DNA of 64,000 nt from Lactobacillus gasseri ATCC 33323 = JCM 1131 (lineage in GTDB: Bacteria > Bacillota > Bacilli > Lactobacillales > Lactobacillaceae): assembly GCF_000014425.1 (NCBI RefSeq), contig NC_008530.1, forward strand, positions 1,364,001 to 1,428,000, in the 5' to 3' direction. Shown here one piece after another: positions 54,919 through 63,036 of the stretch. The notes under the pieces were generated by a model. It did not search any database. It had not been told where the DNA came from and saw only the letters and a program-made list of their open reading frames with translations. A program made the translations under genes and the position numbers. Position 1 is the first letter of the stretch; every line of letters begins with the position of its first letter.

Positions 54919-55583
54919 AGAATTATTGATCAAACCTATCCCCTTAATAATTTATTGCCTACGGAACTAGAGCTAGCACAAGAGTTTAATACAAGTCGTC
55001 CAACAATTAATCATGCTATCCATAATCTCGTCCAAGAAGGTTTACTAGAACAGCGCAAGAGATTAGGTCCCTTGTTAAGAGAAATAAAATTCAACAAGAA
55101 TTTACTCACCTTATACAAAGCTACAATCAAGAAATGAGTACCAAAGGACTAAAAACAAAAACAAAAGTACTCTATTTTCAAAGAGTCGTTCCTAATTCAG
55201 AGGTGCAAACAGAATTTAACCTATCTACATCTGATTCCGTATTTAAATTAATTAGATTACGATACGTTGATAATCACCCAATTGTTAAAGTACCTACTTA
55301 TGTCCCCGTTTCACTTGTTCCTGATTTAGAAAAAATCAATTTTTCAACTGCATCTTTATATCTTGAACTTAAGAAAAGAAATTTAGCTGTTACCCATGTT
55401 GTAAGAAAACTAGAAGTTAAAAAAGCCTCTTCTGAAATTGCTCAAAAATTAGCCGTTAAAGAAAATGATCCTGTATTTTATTTTCGCACTTGCGGATACA
55501 CAGATAAGGATCAAAAAATAGAATATTCAATTGCTACTTACCGCGGTGATATGAACTCTTTTATCATTGATCTCAAACGTTAA
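54919..55583 (+). pseudogene. GntR/UTRA-family regulator, 5'-truncated and frameshifted
   Basis: The winged-helix half starts abruptly at IIDQTYPLNNLLPTELE (from 54922), directly after a TAA and without the usual first dozen residues or a start codon. It runs in one frame to about 55070 (QRKRLG). The continuation, KIQQEFTHLIQSYNQEMSTK, and the UTRA effector domain are in another frame up to 55583. A one-base deletion near 55070 explains this. The apparent start at 55134 (MSTKGLK) is internal. Both lesions make a functional repressor unlikely. Confidence 0.82.
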
Positions 55584-55587
55584 ATAG

Positions 55588-55636
55588 CAAAAGGGATTGA
55601 TATCTTGTTACGACAAGAATAATCAATCCCTTTTTT
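55588..55636. terminator. bidirectional terminator between the broken gntR and murC
   Basis: AAAAGGGATTGAT pairs with ATCAATCCCTTTT (outer stem 55589-55601 with 55620-55632) with an inner CTTGT-tacg-ACAAG stem. Confidence 0.82.
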
Positions 55637-55654
55637 CGACCTTAAAGTTTTTAA

Positions 55655-56968
55655 TTAAAGTAATTTTTCATATGCGTCTTCATACTTAGGAATATCACCA
55701 GCACCCATAAATACGACAACTGCATTTTTATGCTTAGTTAAATCAGCAATATTATCTAAATCAATCACTTCTGAACCAGGAATATTATTAACTAAGTCCT
55801 CACTTGAAATATCACCGCTTGCTTCACGAGCAGAAGCATAAATTGGAGTGACATAAGCTTTATCTACATCACGTAAGATCTCTTCAAAATCTTTTTGATA
55901 TTTCTTAGTTCTTGAGAAAGTATGTGGTTGGAAGACTACGACTAATTCTTTATCTGGGAACTTTTGACGAGCAGCTTGAATAGTTGCACGCATTTCTGTT
56001 GGATGGTGAGCATAATCATCAATTACTGAAACATCCCCAAAGTCTTTTTCAGCAAATCTTCTCTTAGCACCCTTGAAAGTAAGTAAACCTTCCTTAATGT
56101 CTTCCATTGGAACTTTTTCAGTATAGGCAACTGCAATTACAGCAGTAGTATTCAAAATACTGTGGTCACCAAACAAGTGAATTTCAAAACGTCCTAAATC
56201 CTTACCATGAGCTAAAACATTGAATTTAGAACCAGTAGTAGTCTTTTCAATATTTACTGCTTGAAAGTCATCAGTATCTTTAAAACCATAAGTATACTTA
56301 GGAATATCAGTCTTTAAGCTTTGAAGACGCTTGTCATCTCCCCATACAAAGAGAGCCTTCTTAGTTTGATCAGCAGCAGTTTGAAAAGCACTAGTATAGT
56401 CGTCTTGATCCTTAAAGTAATCTGGGTGATCAAAATCTATGTTAGTCATAATTTGGTAATCTGGGTGATATGCCAAGAAATGGCGCCGGTATTCATCTGC
56501 TTCATAAACAAAGAAGCGGGAATCAGCAACACCCTTGCCTCGGCCATCTCCAATTAAGTATGAAGTAGGCGCTACTTCACCTAATACGTGAGCTAAAAGA
56601 CTAGTAGTTGAGGTCTTTCCGTGAGTACCAGATACCCCAATTGAAGTATGCATTTGTACAATCTCTTCAACAGTATCAGGGTAGCTTTGCCATTCAACAT
56701 TTTTATCTAAGCAAGCTGCTACTTCTGGGTTATCTTGTTTAAATGCATTTCCCTTAACAATTACTTGTTCATCATTGCTTTTAATATTTGCTGGATCAAA
56801 ATCTTTTACTTCAATACCAGCTTTTTCAAGTGGAACTTGTGTGAAAGTATACTTTTCAATATCTGAACCAGCAACATTATAGCCTAAATCATGTAAAACT
56901 AAAGCTAATGAAGCCATGCCAGTTCCTTTAATACCAATGAACCAAATTTGTTTGTTTTTATCTAACAT
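55655..56968 (-). CDS. murC: UDP-N-acetylmuramate--L-alanine ligase
   Basis: The 437-residue Mur ligase adds L-Ala to UDP-MurNAc. It has the N-terminal GIKGTGMASLALVLHDLGY, the ATP-binding GVSGTHGKTSTTSLLAHVLGE, and DDYAHHPTEMRATIQAARQ with the catalytic His region. Length is normal. It is transcribed alone, with a terminator downstream at 55588-55636. Confidence 0.97.
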   Translation of the reverse strand: MLDKNKQIWFIGIKGTGMASLALVLHDLGYNVAGSDIEKYTFTQVPLEKAGIEVKDFDPANIKSNDEQVIVKGNAFKQDNPEVAACLDKNVEWQSYPDTVEEIVQMHTSIGVSGTHGKTSTTSLLAHVLGEVAPTSYLIGDGRGKGVADSRFFVYEADEYRRHFLAYHPDYQIMTNIDFDHPDYFKDQDDYTSAFQTAADQTKKALFVWGDDKRLQSLKTDIPKYTYGFKDTDDFQAVNIEKTTTGSKFNVLAHGKDLGRFEIHLFGDHSILNTTAVIAVAYTEKVPMEDIKEGLLTFKGAKRRFAEKDFGDVSVIDDYAHHPTEMRATIQAARQKFPDKELVVVFQPHTFSRTKKYQKDFEEILRDVDKAYVTPIYASAREASGDISSEDLVNNIPGSEVIDLDNIADLTKHKNAVVVFMGAGDIPKYEDAYEKLL

Positions 56969-57029
56969 ATTATTAATATCTCCATTGTTTATGCCAAAAT
57001 ATTCGCTTTAATTCTACCATTTTTAACAC

Positions 57030-57060
57030 AAAAAAAGAACATAACACAGCGTTATGTTCT
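57030..57060 (-). terminator. terminator upstream of murC
   Basis: AGAACATAAC (57036-57045) pairs perfectly with GTTATGTTCT (57051-57060), with a T run on the minus strand (57030-57036). It ends transcription arriving from the right, before the murC promoter. Confidence 0.8.
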
Positions 57061-57063
57061 AAT

Positions 57064-57180
57064 TCAGAAAGTAGTAAACTCATCCATGCTTCCTACTCTC
57101 TTTATTTTTTTAATTTCAACCAAATTAATTGTATTGGACCCTAAAAATATTAAGTAACTTTGATCATCAATTCGCGCCAA
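57064..57180 (-). other. short coding-like ORF or gene remnant in the murC-cutC gap
   Basis: In the 384-base gap between murC and cutC, a minus-strand frame from TTG 57180 to TGA 57064 reads like protein (ARIDDQSYLIFLGSNTINLV, then MDEFTTF). It ends 4 bases before the terminator at 57030-57060. A stop lies just upstream of the frame and the ribosome-binding site is weak. It could be a 38-residue protein or the C-terminal remnant of a lost gene. The rest of the gap holds an inverted repeat (57248-57267) and otherwise nothing I can support. Confidence 0.3.
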
Positions 57181-57247
57181 AACCGTTTCTTACATTCTCA
57201 CTATAACACTTTTTCTAATTAAATAACATGATAAAAATGTCGAATAC

Positions 57248-57267
57248 ATATGAATTTTGATTCATAT
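57248..57267. repeat. 20-bp inverted repeat
   Basis: ATATGAAT and ATTCATAT are separated by TTTG. There is no T run, so it is more like an operator than a terminator. It lies between cutC and the short ORF. Confidence 0.45.
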
Positions 57268-57352
57268 ATTCATAGTTCTACTATTGCGCAAGACTATTAA
57301 CAAATAAAAGCTGACATGTAATTCATCAGAAGAAGTTTAAAATTACACTAGC

Positions 57353-57997
57353 CTAAATTTTACCTAATATTTTAGTACCATGAGCTTGAGTGACCCCGAT
57401 TGTTTCTATAACAGAATTTACATTCTCATCTGTTATACCACCACCAGGTAAGATCTCAATTTTATCCTTAGCTTGTTTATTTAATTCTTTTAAATTCTCA
57501 AAACAATCAGTAATTGGACGATCTAATGATCCACCATGAGTAAGAATACGCACAACTTTGTTTTTAGATAGCCATTCTAAGGCCTCTTTCTGCTTTGAAG
57601 CTATTAATTCATCAAAAGCCATATGCATTACAACTTCTATATTTCCAGCATGGGCAGTTGCGATAAGCTGCTTCATTGCGGTTTTATCTAGCTGTTTATT
57701 ATTAGTCAAACAACCAAATGCTATACCGTCTGCATTGAGTAAACTACACATTTGAATATCATTATTCATTATTTCTAATTCATCAGCAGTGTAAACAAAA
57801 TTTCCACTACGTGGTCTAATCATTACGATTACTGGCACCTTATACCTATGGGCAAACTCCACCGTCTTTTTAATCACACCAAATGATGGCGTTGTTCCCC
57901 CAGCAGCTAAATCATTATTTAATTCTATTCGATTAGCACCACGCTTGATCATCAAAGGCACATTAGTAAAATTTTCCACACATACTTCCTTGATCAT
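57353..57997 (-). CDS. cutC: CutC family TIM-barrel protein
   Basis: A 214-residue CutC protein: EVCVENFTNVPLMIKRGANRIELNNDLAAGGTTPS, VPVIVMIRPRSGNFVYT, ILTHGGSLDRPI and the C-terminal AHGTKI. CutC was named for copper homeostasis, but in several bacteria it shows no copper phenotype. The fold suggests a metal-dependent enzyme. Here it is the last gene of the glycosylasparaginase/PTS operon, three bases after the permease gene. That suggests a metabolic role with those genes; this is an inference. Confidence 0.88.
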   Translation of the reverse strand: MIKEVCVENFTNVPLMIKRGANRIELNNDLAAGGTTPSFGVIKKTVEFAHRYKVPVIVMIRPRSGNFVYTADELEIMNNDIQMCSLLNADGIAFGCLTNNKQLDKTAMKQLIATAHAGNIEVVMHMAFDELIASKQKEALEWLSKNKVVRILTHGGSLDRPITDCFENLKELNKQAKDKIEILPGGGITDENVNSVIETIGVTQAHGTKILGKI

Positions 57998-58000
57998 TTG

Positions 58001-59314
58001 TTATACCTCGCTAAAGTCAATATCTAGATCTTTCTCAGCAGCAGCTTTTTCTTCTTTAAGATATTGCTTATCTAGCATTTTCACAAATGGATAGTAAATT
58101 AAAATATTTAAAATAATCTCCACAATTTGTAATGCAGATCCTGTCCAACTTCCTGTTGCTAACCACCCAGAAATAATTGGTGGAGTAGTCCAAGGTAATT
58201 GAACACCATTTGTCCAAGCTACCCATCCCAAGTTCATTATAATTCCCGAAATTAATGTATTTAAAACTGGGCATAAAATAAATGGAATAACTATAACAGG
58301 GTTTAAGACTACCGGTAAACCAAAAATAACAGGTTCATTAATACCAAAAATTCCAGGCAAAATTGCCAATTTACCTAACTCAAGCAATCTTTTTGATTTA
58401 CAAATTGCAAATACAACAATTAATAAAGCAAGTGTACTACCACCACCGCCATATGTTGTAAATAAATCAATGAAAGGTTGAGTATAGATATGTGGCAATG
58501 GAGCATGGTTCTGAAATGCCTTTAAGTTGTCTTGCGTTGAAACAAAGAATATAGGTTGCCATACTGAATTTGTAATTGAAGGTCCATTAATACCAAAGAA
58601 CCAAAAGAAACTTGCTAAGAAGTTGTATAGCAAAACTGATGGTAAAGAAATACCCACATGTTTCAATGGTGTCTGTAAAATCGTGTAAATAAAGTTATAC
58701 GCTGTATGAAAACTAGTTAAAGAGAATAGAATTCTTATTAGAAAGAAGAAAACAACGACTAATGCACTTGGAATCAAAGCATCAAATGATTTAGTAACTG
58801 CCGGCGGAACACCATCTGGCATCTTAATAGTCCAATTACGCTTTATCGCAAATCTATAAATTTCGACAGATATTAAGGCAATAATAATTCCTAAAAAAAT
58901 ACCATTAGGCCCTAAGAACTGAGTTTCAACTGCAGAAACAGTTTTCTTCCCCAAGACAATAGAAGTAGGAGTCAAAATTAAAAATGATATAAATGAAACC
59001 ATCCCTGATTGAATGGGATCTAGTCCTCTATTCTTACCATATGCATATGCAATCGCAATTGCTGATAATATTCCCGTAAAGCTAAAGACAGAATTAGATA
59101 CAGCACTAAACCAATCAGGAAATTGCGGTCCACATACTTTAATCCAAAATTCAGACCAGCCTGGAATTGGAAAATTACCAATAAGTAAAAATATAGAAGT
59201 AACTATGATCAGAGGTGTAATAATTAAAAAGCCATCACGCAATGACATTAAAACAACATTATTCCCTAGCTTCGAGGCAACTGGCATCAGCACCTTCTCA
59301 AATTTCTTTTGCAT
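58001..59314 (-). CDS. PTS transporter subunit IIC, lactose/cellobiose family
   Basis: The 437-residue membrane permease has about ten transmembrane segments and family signatures: SLRDGFLIITPLIIVTSIFLL at the N-terminus, FFWFFGINGPSI, and the GIFGINEPVIFGLPVVLNP loop that binds the phosphorylatable substrate. Cellobiose/chitobiose-type IIC proteins usually take up beta-glucosides or GlcNAc oligosaccharides. No IIA or IIB gene is in the window, so it must borrow them. GGAGG precedes the ATG. Confidence 0.92.
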   Translation of the reverse strand: MQKKFEKVLMPVASKLGNNVVLMSLRDGFLIITPLIIVTSIFLLIGNFPIPGWSEFWIKVCGPQFPDWFSAVSNSVFSFTGILSAIAIAYAYGKNRGLDPIQSGMVSFISFLILTPTSIVLGKKTVSAVETQFLGPNGIFLGIIIALISVEIYRFAIKRNWTIKMPDGVPPAVTKSFDALIPSALVVVFFFLIRILFSLTSFHTAYNFIYTILQTPLKHVGISLPSVLLYNFLASFFWFFGINGPSITNSVWQPIFFVSTQDNLKAFQNHAPLPHIYTQPFIDLFTTYGGGGSTLALLIVVFAICKSKRLLELGKLAILPGIFGINEPVIFGLPVVLNPVIVIPFILCPVLNTLISGIIMNLGWVAWTNGVQLPWTTPPIISGWLATGSWTGSALQIVEIILNILIYYPFVKMLDKQYLKEEKAAAEKDLDIDFSEV

Positions 59315-59338
59315 TTTAGAACCTCCAACTGAAAAAAA

Positions 59339-59863
59339 CTAATAGCAGTAACTTCCCTTAAATTTTGCAATATCTCCTTTATTTGTTAAAATTTGACACC
59401 CCTTAGCCAAATTATCTAAGGATTCAGCAAGACCGGTACCACCTTTTTTAGGCATCTTAACAATTGGAAATTTGTCTTTATATTTTTCAATAAGTTCTTG
59501 ATTCTTTTCTTTTGCTATAGCTCCGATTACAGGAATGCTAGTGTTTTCTGTAATTGCAGTTCCAATTTCTACCGCCATTTCGGCGAAATCATGATAATCA
59601 AATGTTGGCCCAACGATAACTACATCAGCCTCCATTTTTTCAGCCATTTTTGAAAATTTTCTCTGTACGATTTCTTTATTTTGTTGATAATATTTCGGTC
59701 CACAGTAAAATGTACCAATGATCTCTCCGTTTACAGCCTCTAAAGCCTTCTCGACATTATCAGCACTTCCCATTGCAATCTTTTTACCGCCTAACGGTGT
59801 GTCGCTTCTCTCATCCCCACCTAAACCAGCTTGAATCTGGTCAAGAATAATAATGGTTTTCAT
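59339..59863 (-). CDS. GrdB-related protein lacking selenocysteine
   Basis: The 174-residue protein resembles the N-terminal portion of glycine/betaine reductase component B (GrdB). It has a LGGKKIAMGSAD-like start, a strand with GTFYCGPKYYQQNKE, then VVIVGPTFDYHDFAEMAVEIGTAI and PVIGAIAKEKNQEL. The usual selenocysteine domain is absent: the gene ends in an ordinary TAG, not an in-frame TGA. Its function is unknown; a redox or C-N bond-cleaving role is an inference from the family. It lies between the Ntn hydrolase and PTS genes, with gaps of 14 and 24 bases. Confidence 0.7.
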   Translation of the reverse strand: MKTIIILDQIQAGLGGDERSDTPLGGKKIAMGSADNVEKALEAVNGEIIGTFYCGPKYYQQNKEIVQRKFSKMAEKMEADVVIVGPTFDYHDFAEMAVEIGTAITENTSIPVIGAIAKEKNQELIEKYKDKFPIVKMPKKGGTGLAESLDNLAKGCQILTNKGDIAKFKGSYCY

Positions 59864-59877
59864 AATATGTCACCTTC

Positions 59878-60831
59878 CTACACTATAGGTGCGTGAATCC
59901 TTTTTTCGTACGCATCAAGCCATTCTTGGCTAACAGGCTCAATTTTAGTCTTCATATTATCTATTGGGTTAGCCATCAAAATCACAGATTTTTGCTTATC
60001 AGTTGCAACACAAAATGTAAACTCAACGTTAGTAGCTACTCCCCATTCTCCTTTATTATTCATTGCAACTAATGAAAACTCTCCAGCTTTGCCATAGCGC
60101 TTTTTTAAATCTTTTATAAATGGATAAACTGCATGATTGCAAGCATCTTGTGGCAATTCACCTTCCTGCATTCTCCTAACAATTTCATATGATAAGCAGC
60201 CTTTCATAATGTCTTCTCCAAGACCTGTTGCCGCAGCACCACCAACTTTACTATCAACATAAAAGCCTGAACCAGATAATGGCGAATCGCCTACACGACC
60301 ATCTTTTTTCATAAATAACCCCGATGTTGAAGTTGCAGCTGCCATTGAGTTATTTTTATCTAAAGTAATAGCACCTACAGTGTCATGCCCATCATATGGG
60401 TTCAAATTCTGCTGTTCAATTTCTTTACAACGCTTTTGCCAGCGTTTTTTAGCACGTTCTGTTAACATATTTGTCATTTCAAAACCATGTAAACTAGCAA
60501 ACTTGGTTGCTCCTTCGCCAACTCTAAAGCTATTATAATGTTCACGACTCAAGGCCCGCGCAACAGATACAGCATGCATTACATTTTCAATCGCCCCAAC
60601 AGCTCCTTGAGCTAGCGTATCTCCATTCATGAAAGCTGCATCCATTTGTACAACGCCTTCTTCGTTTGGAAGACCTCCATAGCCAACTGACTTATAATAC
60701 GGATATGCTTCAACTGTATTAATTAATTTTTCAACTGCATCTCCCGCAGTACCATTTTCTTTCAAAATTGTACTAGCCTTTTCGACTCCTTCATTTGCCA
60801 TTCGCCAAGTTGCAATTGTTCCCCATGACAT
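59878..60831 (-). CDS. N4-(beta-N-acetylglucosaminyl)-L-asparaginase-type Ntn hydrolase
   Basis: The 317-residue precursor belongs to the glycosylasparaginase/isoaspartyl peptidase family. Self-cleavage is expected between Asp150 and Thr151 in DGHDTVGAI, freeing Thr151 as nucleophile. The RVGDSPLSGSGFYVD segment and GGAAATGLGED are typical of glycosylasparaginases rather than plant-type asparaginases. No signal peptide is present, so it acts in the cytosol on an imported compound. The substrate (GlcNAc-Asn, another N4-substituted Asn, or isoAsp peptide) cannot be fixed. It is in an operon with a PTS permease. Confidence 0.87.
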   Translation of the reverse strand: MSWGTIATWRMANEGVEKASTILKENGTAGDAVEKLINTVEAYPYYKSVGYGGLPNEEGVVQMDAAFMNGDTLAQGAVGAIENVMHAVSVARALSREHYNSFRVGEGATKFASLHGFEMTNMLTERAKKRWQKRCKEIEQQNLNPYDGHDTVGAITLDKNNSMAAATSTSGLFMKKDGRVGDSPLSGSGFYVDSKVGGAAATGLGEDIMKGCLSYEIVRRMQEGELPQDACNHAVYPFIKDLKKRYGKAGEFSLVAMNNKGEWGVATNVEFTFCVATDKQKSVILMANPIDNMKTKIEPVSQEWLDAYEKRIHAPIV

Positions 60832-60847
60832 AGAAAAAACTTCCTCT

Positions 60848-62164
60848 CTATTCTAAAGAACCTAATCTTTCCAAGCTTCTCATATATATTTTGATACTTA
60901 ATAAAAGGTCTTTTAAATTCATCCATTCATTTTCTTTGTGAGCTATTCCTTTTTGTCCTGGAAAAGATGGTCCAAAGGCAATGATATTTTGCATTACTCG
61001 AGCATAAGTGGCTCCGGTTGTTGTAACTGGCGTCCCATCAAGTCCAGTCACTTCTTCATATACTTCAGATAAAATTTGTATAAATTTAGAATTTTTATTA
61101 TGCATTACACTAGGAATACTACGTATAACTTTAATATTACTGTTCACTGGGATATTATTTTTGATTCCTTCTGTAATTTGCTCCTCTTGATATGACACTG
61201 GATAACGAATAGCTATTTCTATTTGCATACCATTATTTTCAATACTTAAACCAGTAGGAGTCATAATTAATTTTCCAGAATCATTATCATGAAACTCAAT
61301 TCCTAGTCCTTCTCCATAATGCTTTCGATGGAGAGCTTTAACAATCCATTTAAAATAACTATTTAATTGCCCTGAAACTAACTTTTCATCAACTATTTTC
61401 TTAGCTAAGTATGTTATGGCATTCTTTCCCATTTCTGGAGCATTACTTGGAACTCTTATACCATGACTCTCAATTCTTCTATTTTTAATTTCTACACTTA
61501 ATTCATCAGGCACATGATCTTTTGCCATATCCCCTTGCAGATTCTTCACTTGATTTAGACTTCCATCTGAAATTGGTGTAAAAATAGAATAATTTACGAT
61601 TCCGCGTTCCCCATATACTACTGGATATTTACAATCAGCTGTCCAACCAAAGATTGGTGGTTTTTCCTTCTTTAAATATAAAGGCACATCATTAGAGCCA
61701 CTTTCTTCATCTGATCCAAAAACTAATCTAATCGTCTTTTTAGGCTTATAACCAAGATCCTTAAGCATTTTCATTGCCCATAATGTTGCTAGTGCAGGAC
61801 CTTTATTATCTAGTATTCCTCTACCATACAATCGACCATTCTCAACGGATAAATCCCACGGATTAAACTTCCACTTATCACCTACTGGCACTACATCTAA
61901 ATGATCAATAATACCAATATAATTCTCATCGTCATCTCCCCATTGCGCATATACCATCGCATTATTAACAATTTTTGCTTTAAATCCACATTTTTCAATA
62001 ATTGGAACTATAGTTTCTAATGCTTTTTTAGGTCCTTTACCAAATGGAGCGTCTTTTTCTGAACTGCCTTTAACGCTTGGAATTTGCATAATTGTGCGTA
62101 AATTTTCTAAAAATACTTTTTCATTTGTACTTATAGCTTTGTTAATTTTCTCTTCTGATATCAT
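60848..62164 (-). CDS. M20-family dipeptidase (Sapep/PepV-like)
   Basis: The 438-residue metallopeptidase has zinc ligands in IIDHLDVVP (His88), GILDNKGP (Asp119), GSDEESG (Glu153-Glu154), TADCKYP (Asp177) and a C-terminal His in GIAHKENEW. The central lid domain is as in PepV/Sapep dipeptidases. It would cleave small peptides in the cytosol, probably with Mn or Zn. It is the second gene of the operon, 22 bases after gntR. Confidence 0.9.
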   Translation of the reverse strand: MISEEKINKAISTNEKVFLENLRTIMQIPSVKGSSEKDAPFGKGPKKALETIVPIIEKCGFKAKIVNNAMVYAQWGDDDENYIGIIDHLDVVPVGDKWKFNPWDLSVENGRLYGRGILDNKGPALATLWAMKMLKDLGYKPKKTIRLVFGSDEESGSNDVPLYLKKEKPPIFGWTADCKYPVVYGERGIVNYSIFTPISDGSLNQVKNLQGDMAKDHVPDELSVEIKNRRIESHGIRVPSNAPEMGKNAITYLAKKIVDEKLVSGQLNSYFKWIVKALHRKHYGEGLGIEFHDNDSGKLIMTPTGLSIENNGMQIEIAIRYPVSYQEEQITEGIKNNIPVNSNIKVIRSIPSVMHNKNSKFIQILSEVYEEVTGLDGTPVTTTGATYARVMQNIIAFGPSFPGQKGIAHKENEWMNLKDLLLSIKIYMRSLERLGSLE

Positions 62165-62186
62165 TGTCTTAATCCTTAAAACTAAA

Positions 62187-62915
62187 CTATCTCAACCTAG
62201 TTAGTGTTGACTTGAATGAATATTTATCAGCTCGATAAAATGATGTATCAAAGAAAATAGGGATTGCATCTGGCGTATAGGTTATAGTCTTAACTTTAAA
62301 TATTGGCTGTTGTCCCTTAATGTTCAAATATTTAGAAATTTCATCAGTAACCATAATTGCTTCAATCTCTTGATGTGCATAACCAATTTCGATATTTTCA
62401 TTTAAGATTTTAAATAAAGATTGTTCAAAATCAGCTAATGTCTTATTTTTTATATATTCACCACAAATAAGAATTTTTTCGAGAGTCATCGGGTCATTAT
62501 CCCAATAACGTATTCTTTTTAACTCAAAAACCTTTTTATCTAATCTATCGTCTAGTGCCAATATTTCACTAATTTTTCTACTCGGATTTCTAATAGGTGC
62601 GAATTTTAATACTTTAGTGTGCACCGTTTTTCCATGTTCTTTAGCAACTTCAGTAAAACTTTGCAATCCTCCTCTACCAGATTCAATTTTTGAATTTCTT
62701 TCAGCACCTAACATTACATATGTGCCTTTACCCGGATCTTTTACTAATATTTTGGCGTTTATCAAACGACTAATTGCTTTTCTAATCGTCAAACGTGAAA
62801 CATCAAATTCTTGCGCTAATTGATATTCAGAAGGCAGTCGCTGACGGCTGGTATATGTTTCATTTCTAATTCTTTCTCTGATTATCTTTACTATCTCTTC
62901 AACTTTTGTCATCAT
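62187..62915 (-). CDS. GntR-family regulator, HutC/UTRA subfamily
   Basis: A 243-residue (approximately) repressor with an N-terminal winged helix (RLPSEYQLAQEFDVSRLTIRKAISRLI, DPGKGTYV) and a C-terminal UTRA effector domain (KRIRYWDNDPMTLEK, FFDTSFYRADKY). Such regulators bind sugar phosphates or small metabolites. The start is placed at the first ATG, 62915; a GTG at 62921 is an alternative. It heads the operon and probably binds the palindrome in its own promoter (62950-62965). Confidence 0.92.
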   Translation of the reverse strand: MMTKVEEIVKIIRERIRNETYTSRQRLPSEYQLAQEFDVSRLTIRKAISRLINAKILVKDPGKGTYVMLGAERNSKIESGRGGLQSFTEVAKEHGKTVHTKVLKFAPIRNPSRKISEILALDDRLDKKVFELKRIRYWDNDPMTLEKILICGEYIKNKTLADFEQSLFKILNENIEIGYAHQEIEAIMVTDEISKYLNIKGQQPIFKVKTITYTPDAIPIFFDTSFYRADKYSFKSTLTRLR

Positions 62916-62949
62916 TTTCACCAGCTTCCACTTAATTCAAGCGTCTTTT

Positions 62950-62965
62950 CATAGTATATACTATG
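62950..62965. promoter_or_regulatory. 16-bp perfect palindrome, probable GntR operator
   Basis: CATAGTATATACTATG is a perfect palindrome overlapping the -10 region (TAGTAT, minus strand 62958-62963). Its core resembles operators of HutC-type GntR repressors. Confidence 0.75.
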
Positions 62966-62986
62966 CTGTATGCTCCTAAATGTAAA
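62958..62986 (-). promoter_or_regulatory. promoter of the gntR-cutC operon
   Basis: On the minus strand TTTACA (62981-62986) and TAGTAT (62958-62963) are separated by 17 bases. Both hexamers overlap regulatory sites: the GntR palindrome covers the -10, and the cre-like site covers the -35. Confidence 0.6.
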
Positions 62987-62994
62987 CGCTTTAG
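62981..62994 (-). promoter_or_regulatory. cre-like site for CcpA
   Basis: On the minus strand CTAAAGCGTTTACA matches the ideal cre (TGAAAGCGTTTACA) at 12 of 14 positions and overlaps the -35. CcpA binding there would repress the operon when preferred sugars are present. Confidence 0.65.
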
Positions 62995-63036
62995 TAAAAA
63001 TCCCACTAAAAATATTAATTAATTCTTAGTGAGATC

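Noticed and set aside
55134-55583. Stand-alone UTRA-domain protein starting at MSTKGLK
   Set aside because: The preceding codons in the same frame continue the GntR linker (FTHLIQSYNQE), so the Met is internal and the gene is one frameshifted regulator.
59339-59863. Possible in-frame selenocysteine (TGA) extending the GrdB-like gene
   Set aside because: The frame ends in TAG (minus strand of 59339-59341), with no TGA in the expected place, and no SECIS-like hairpin was noticed after it.
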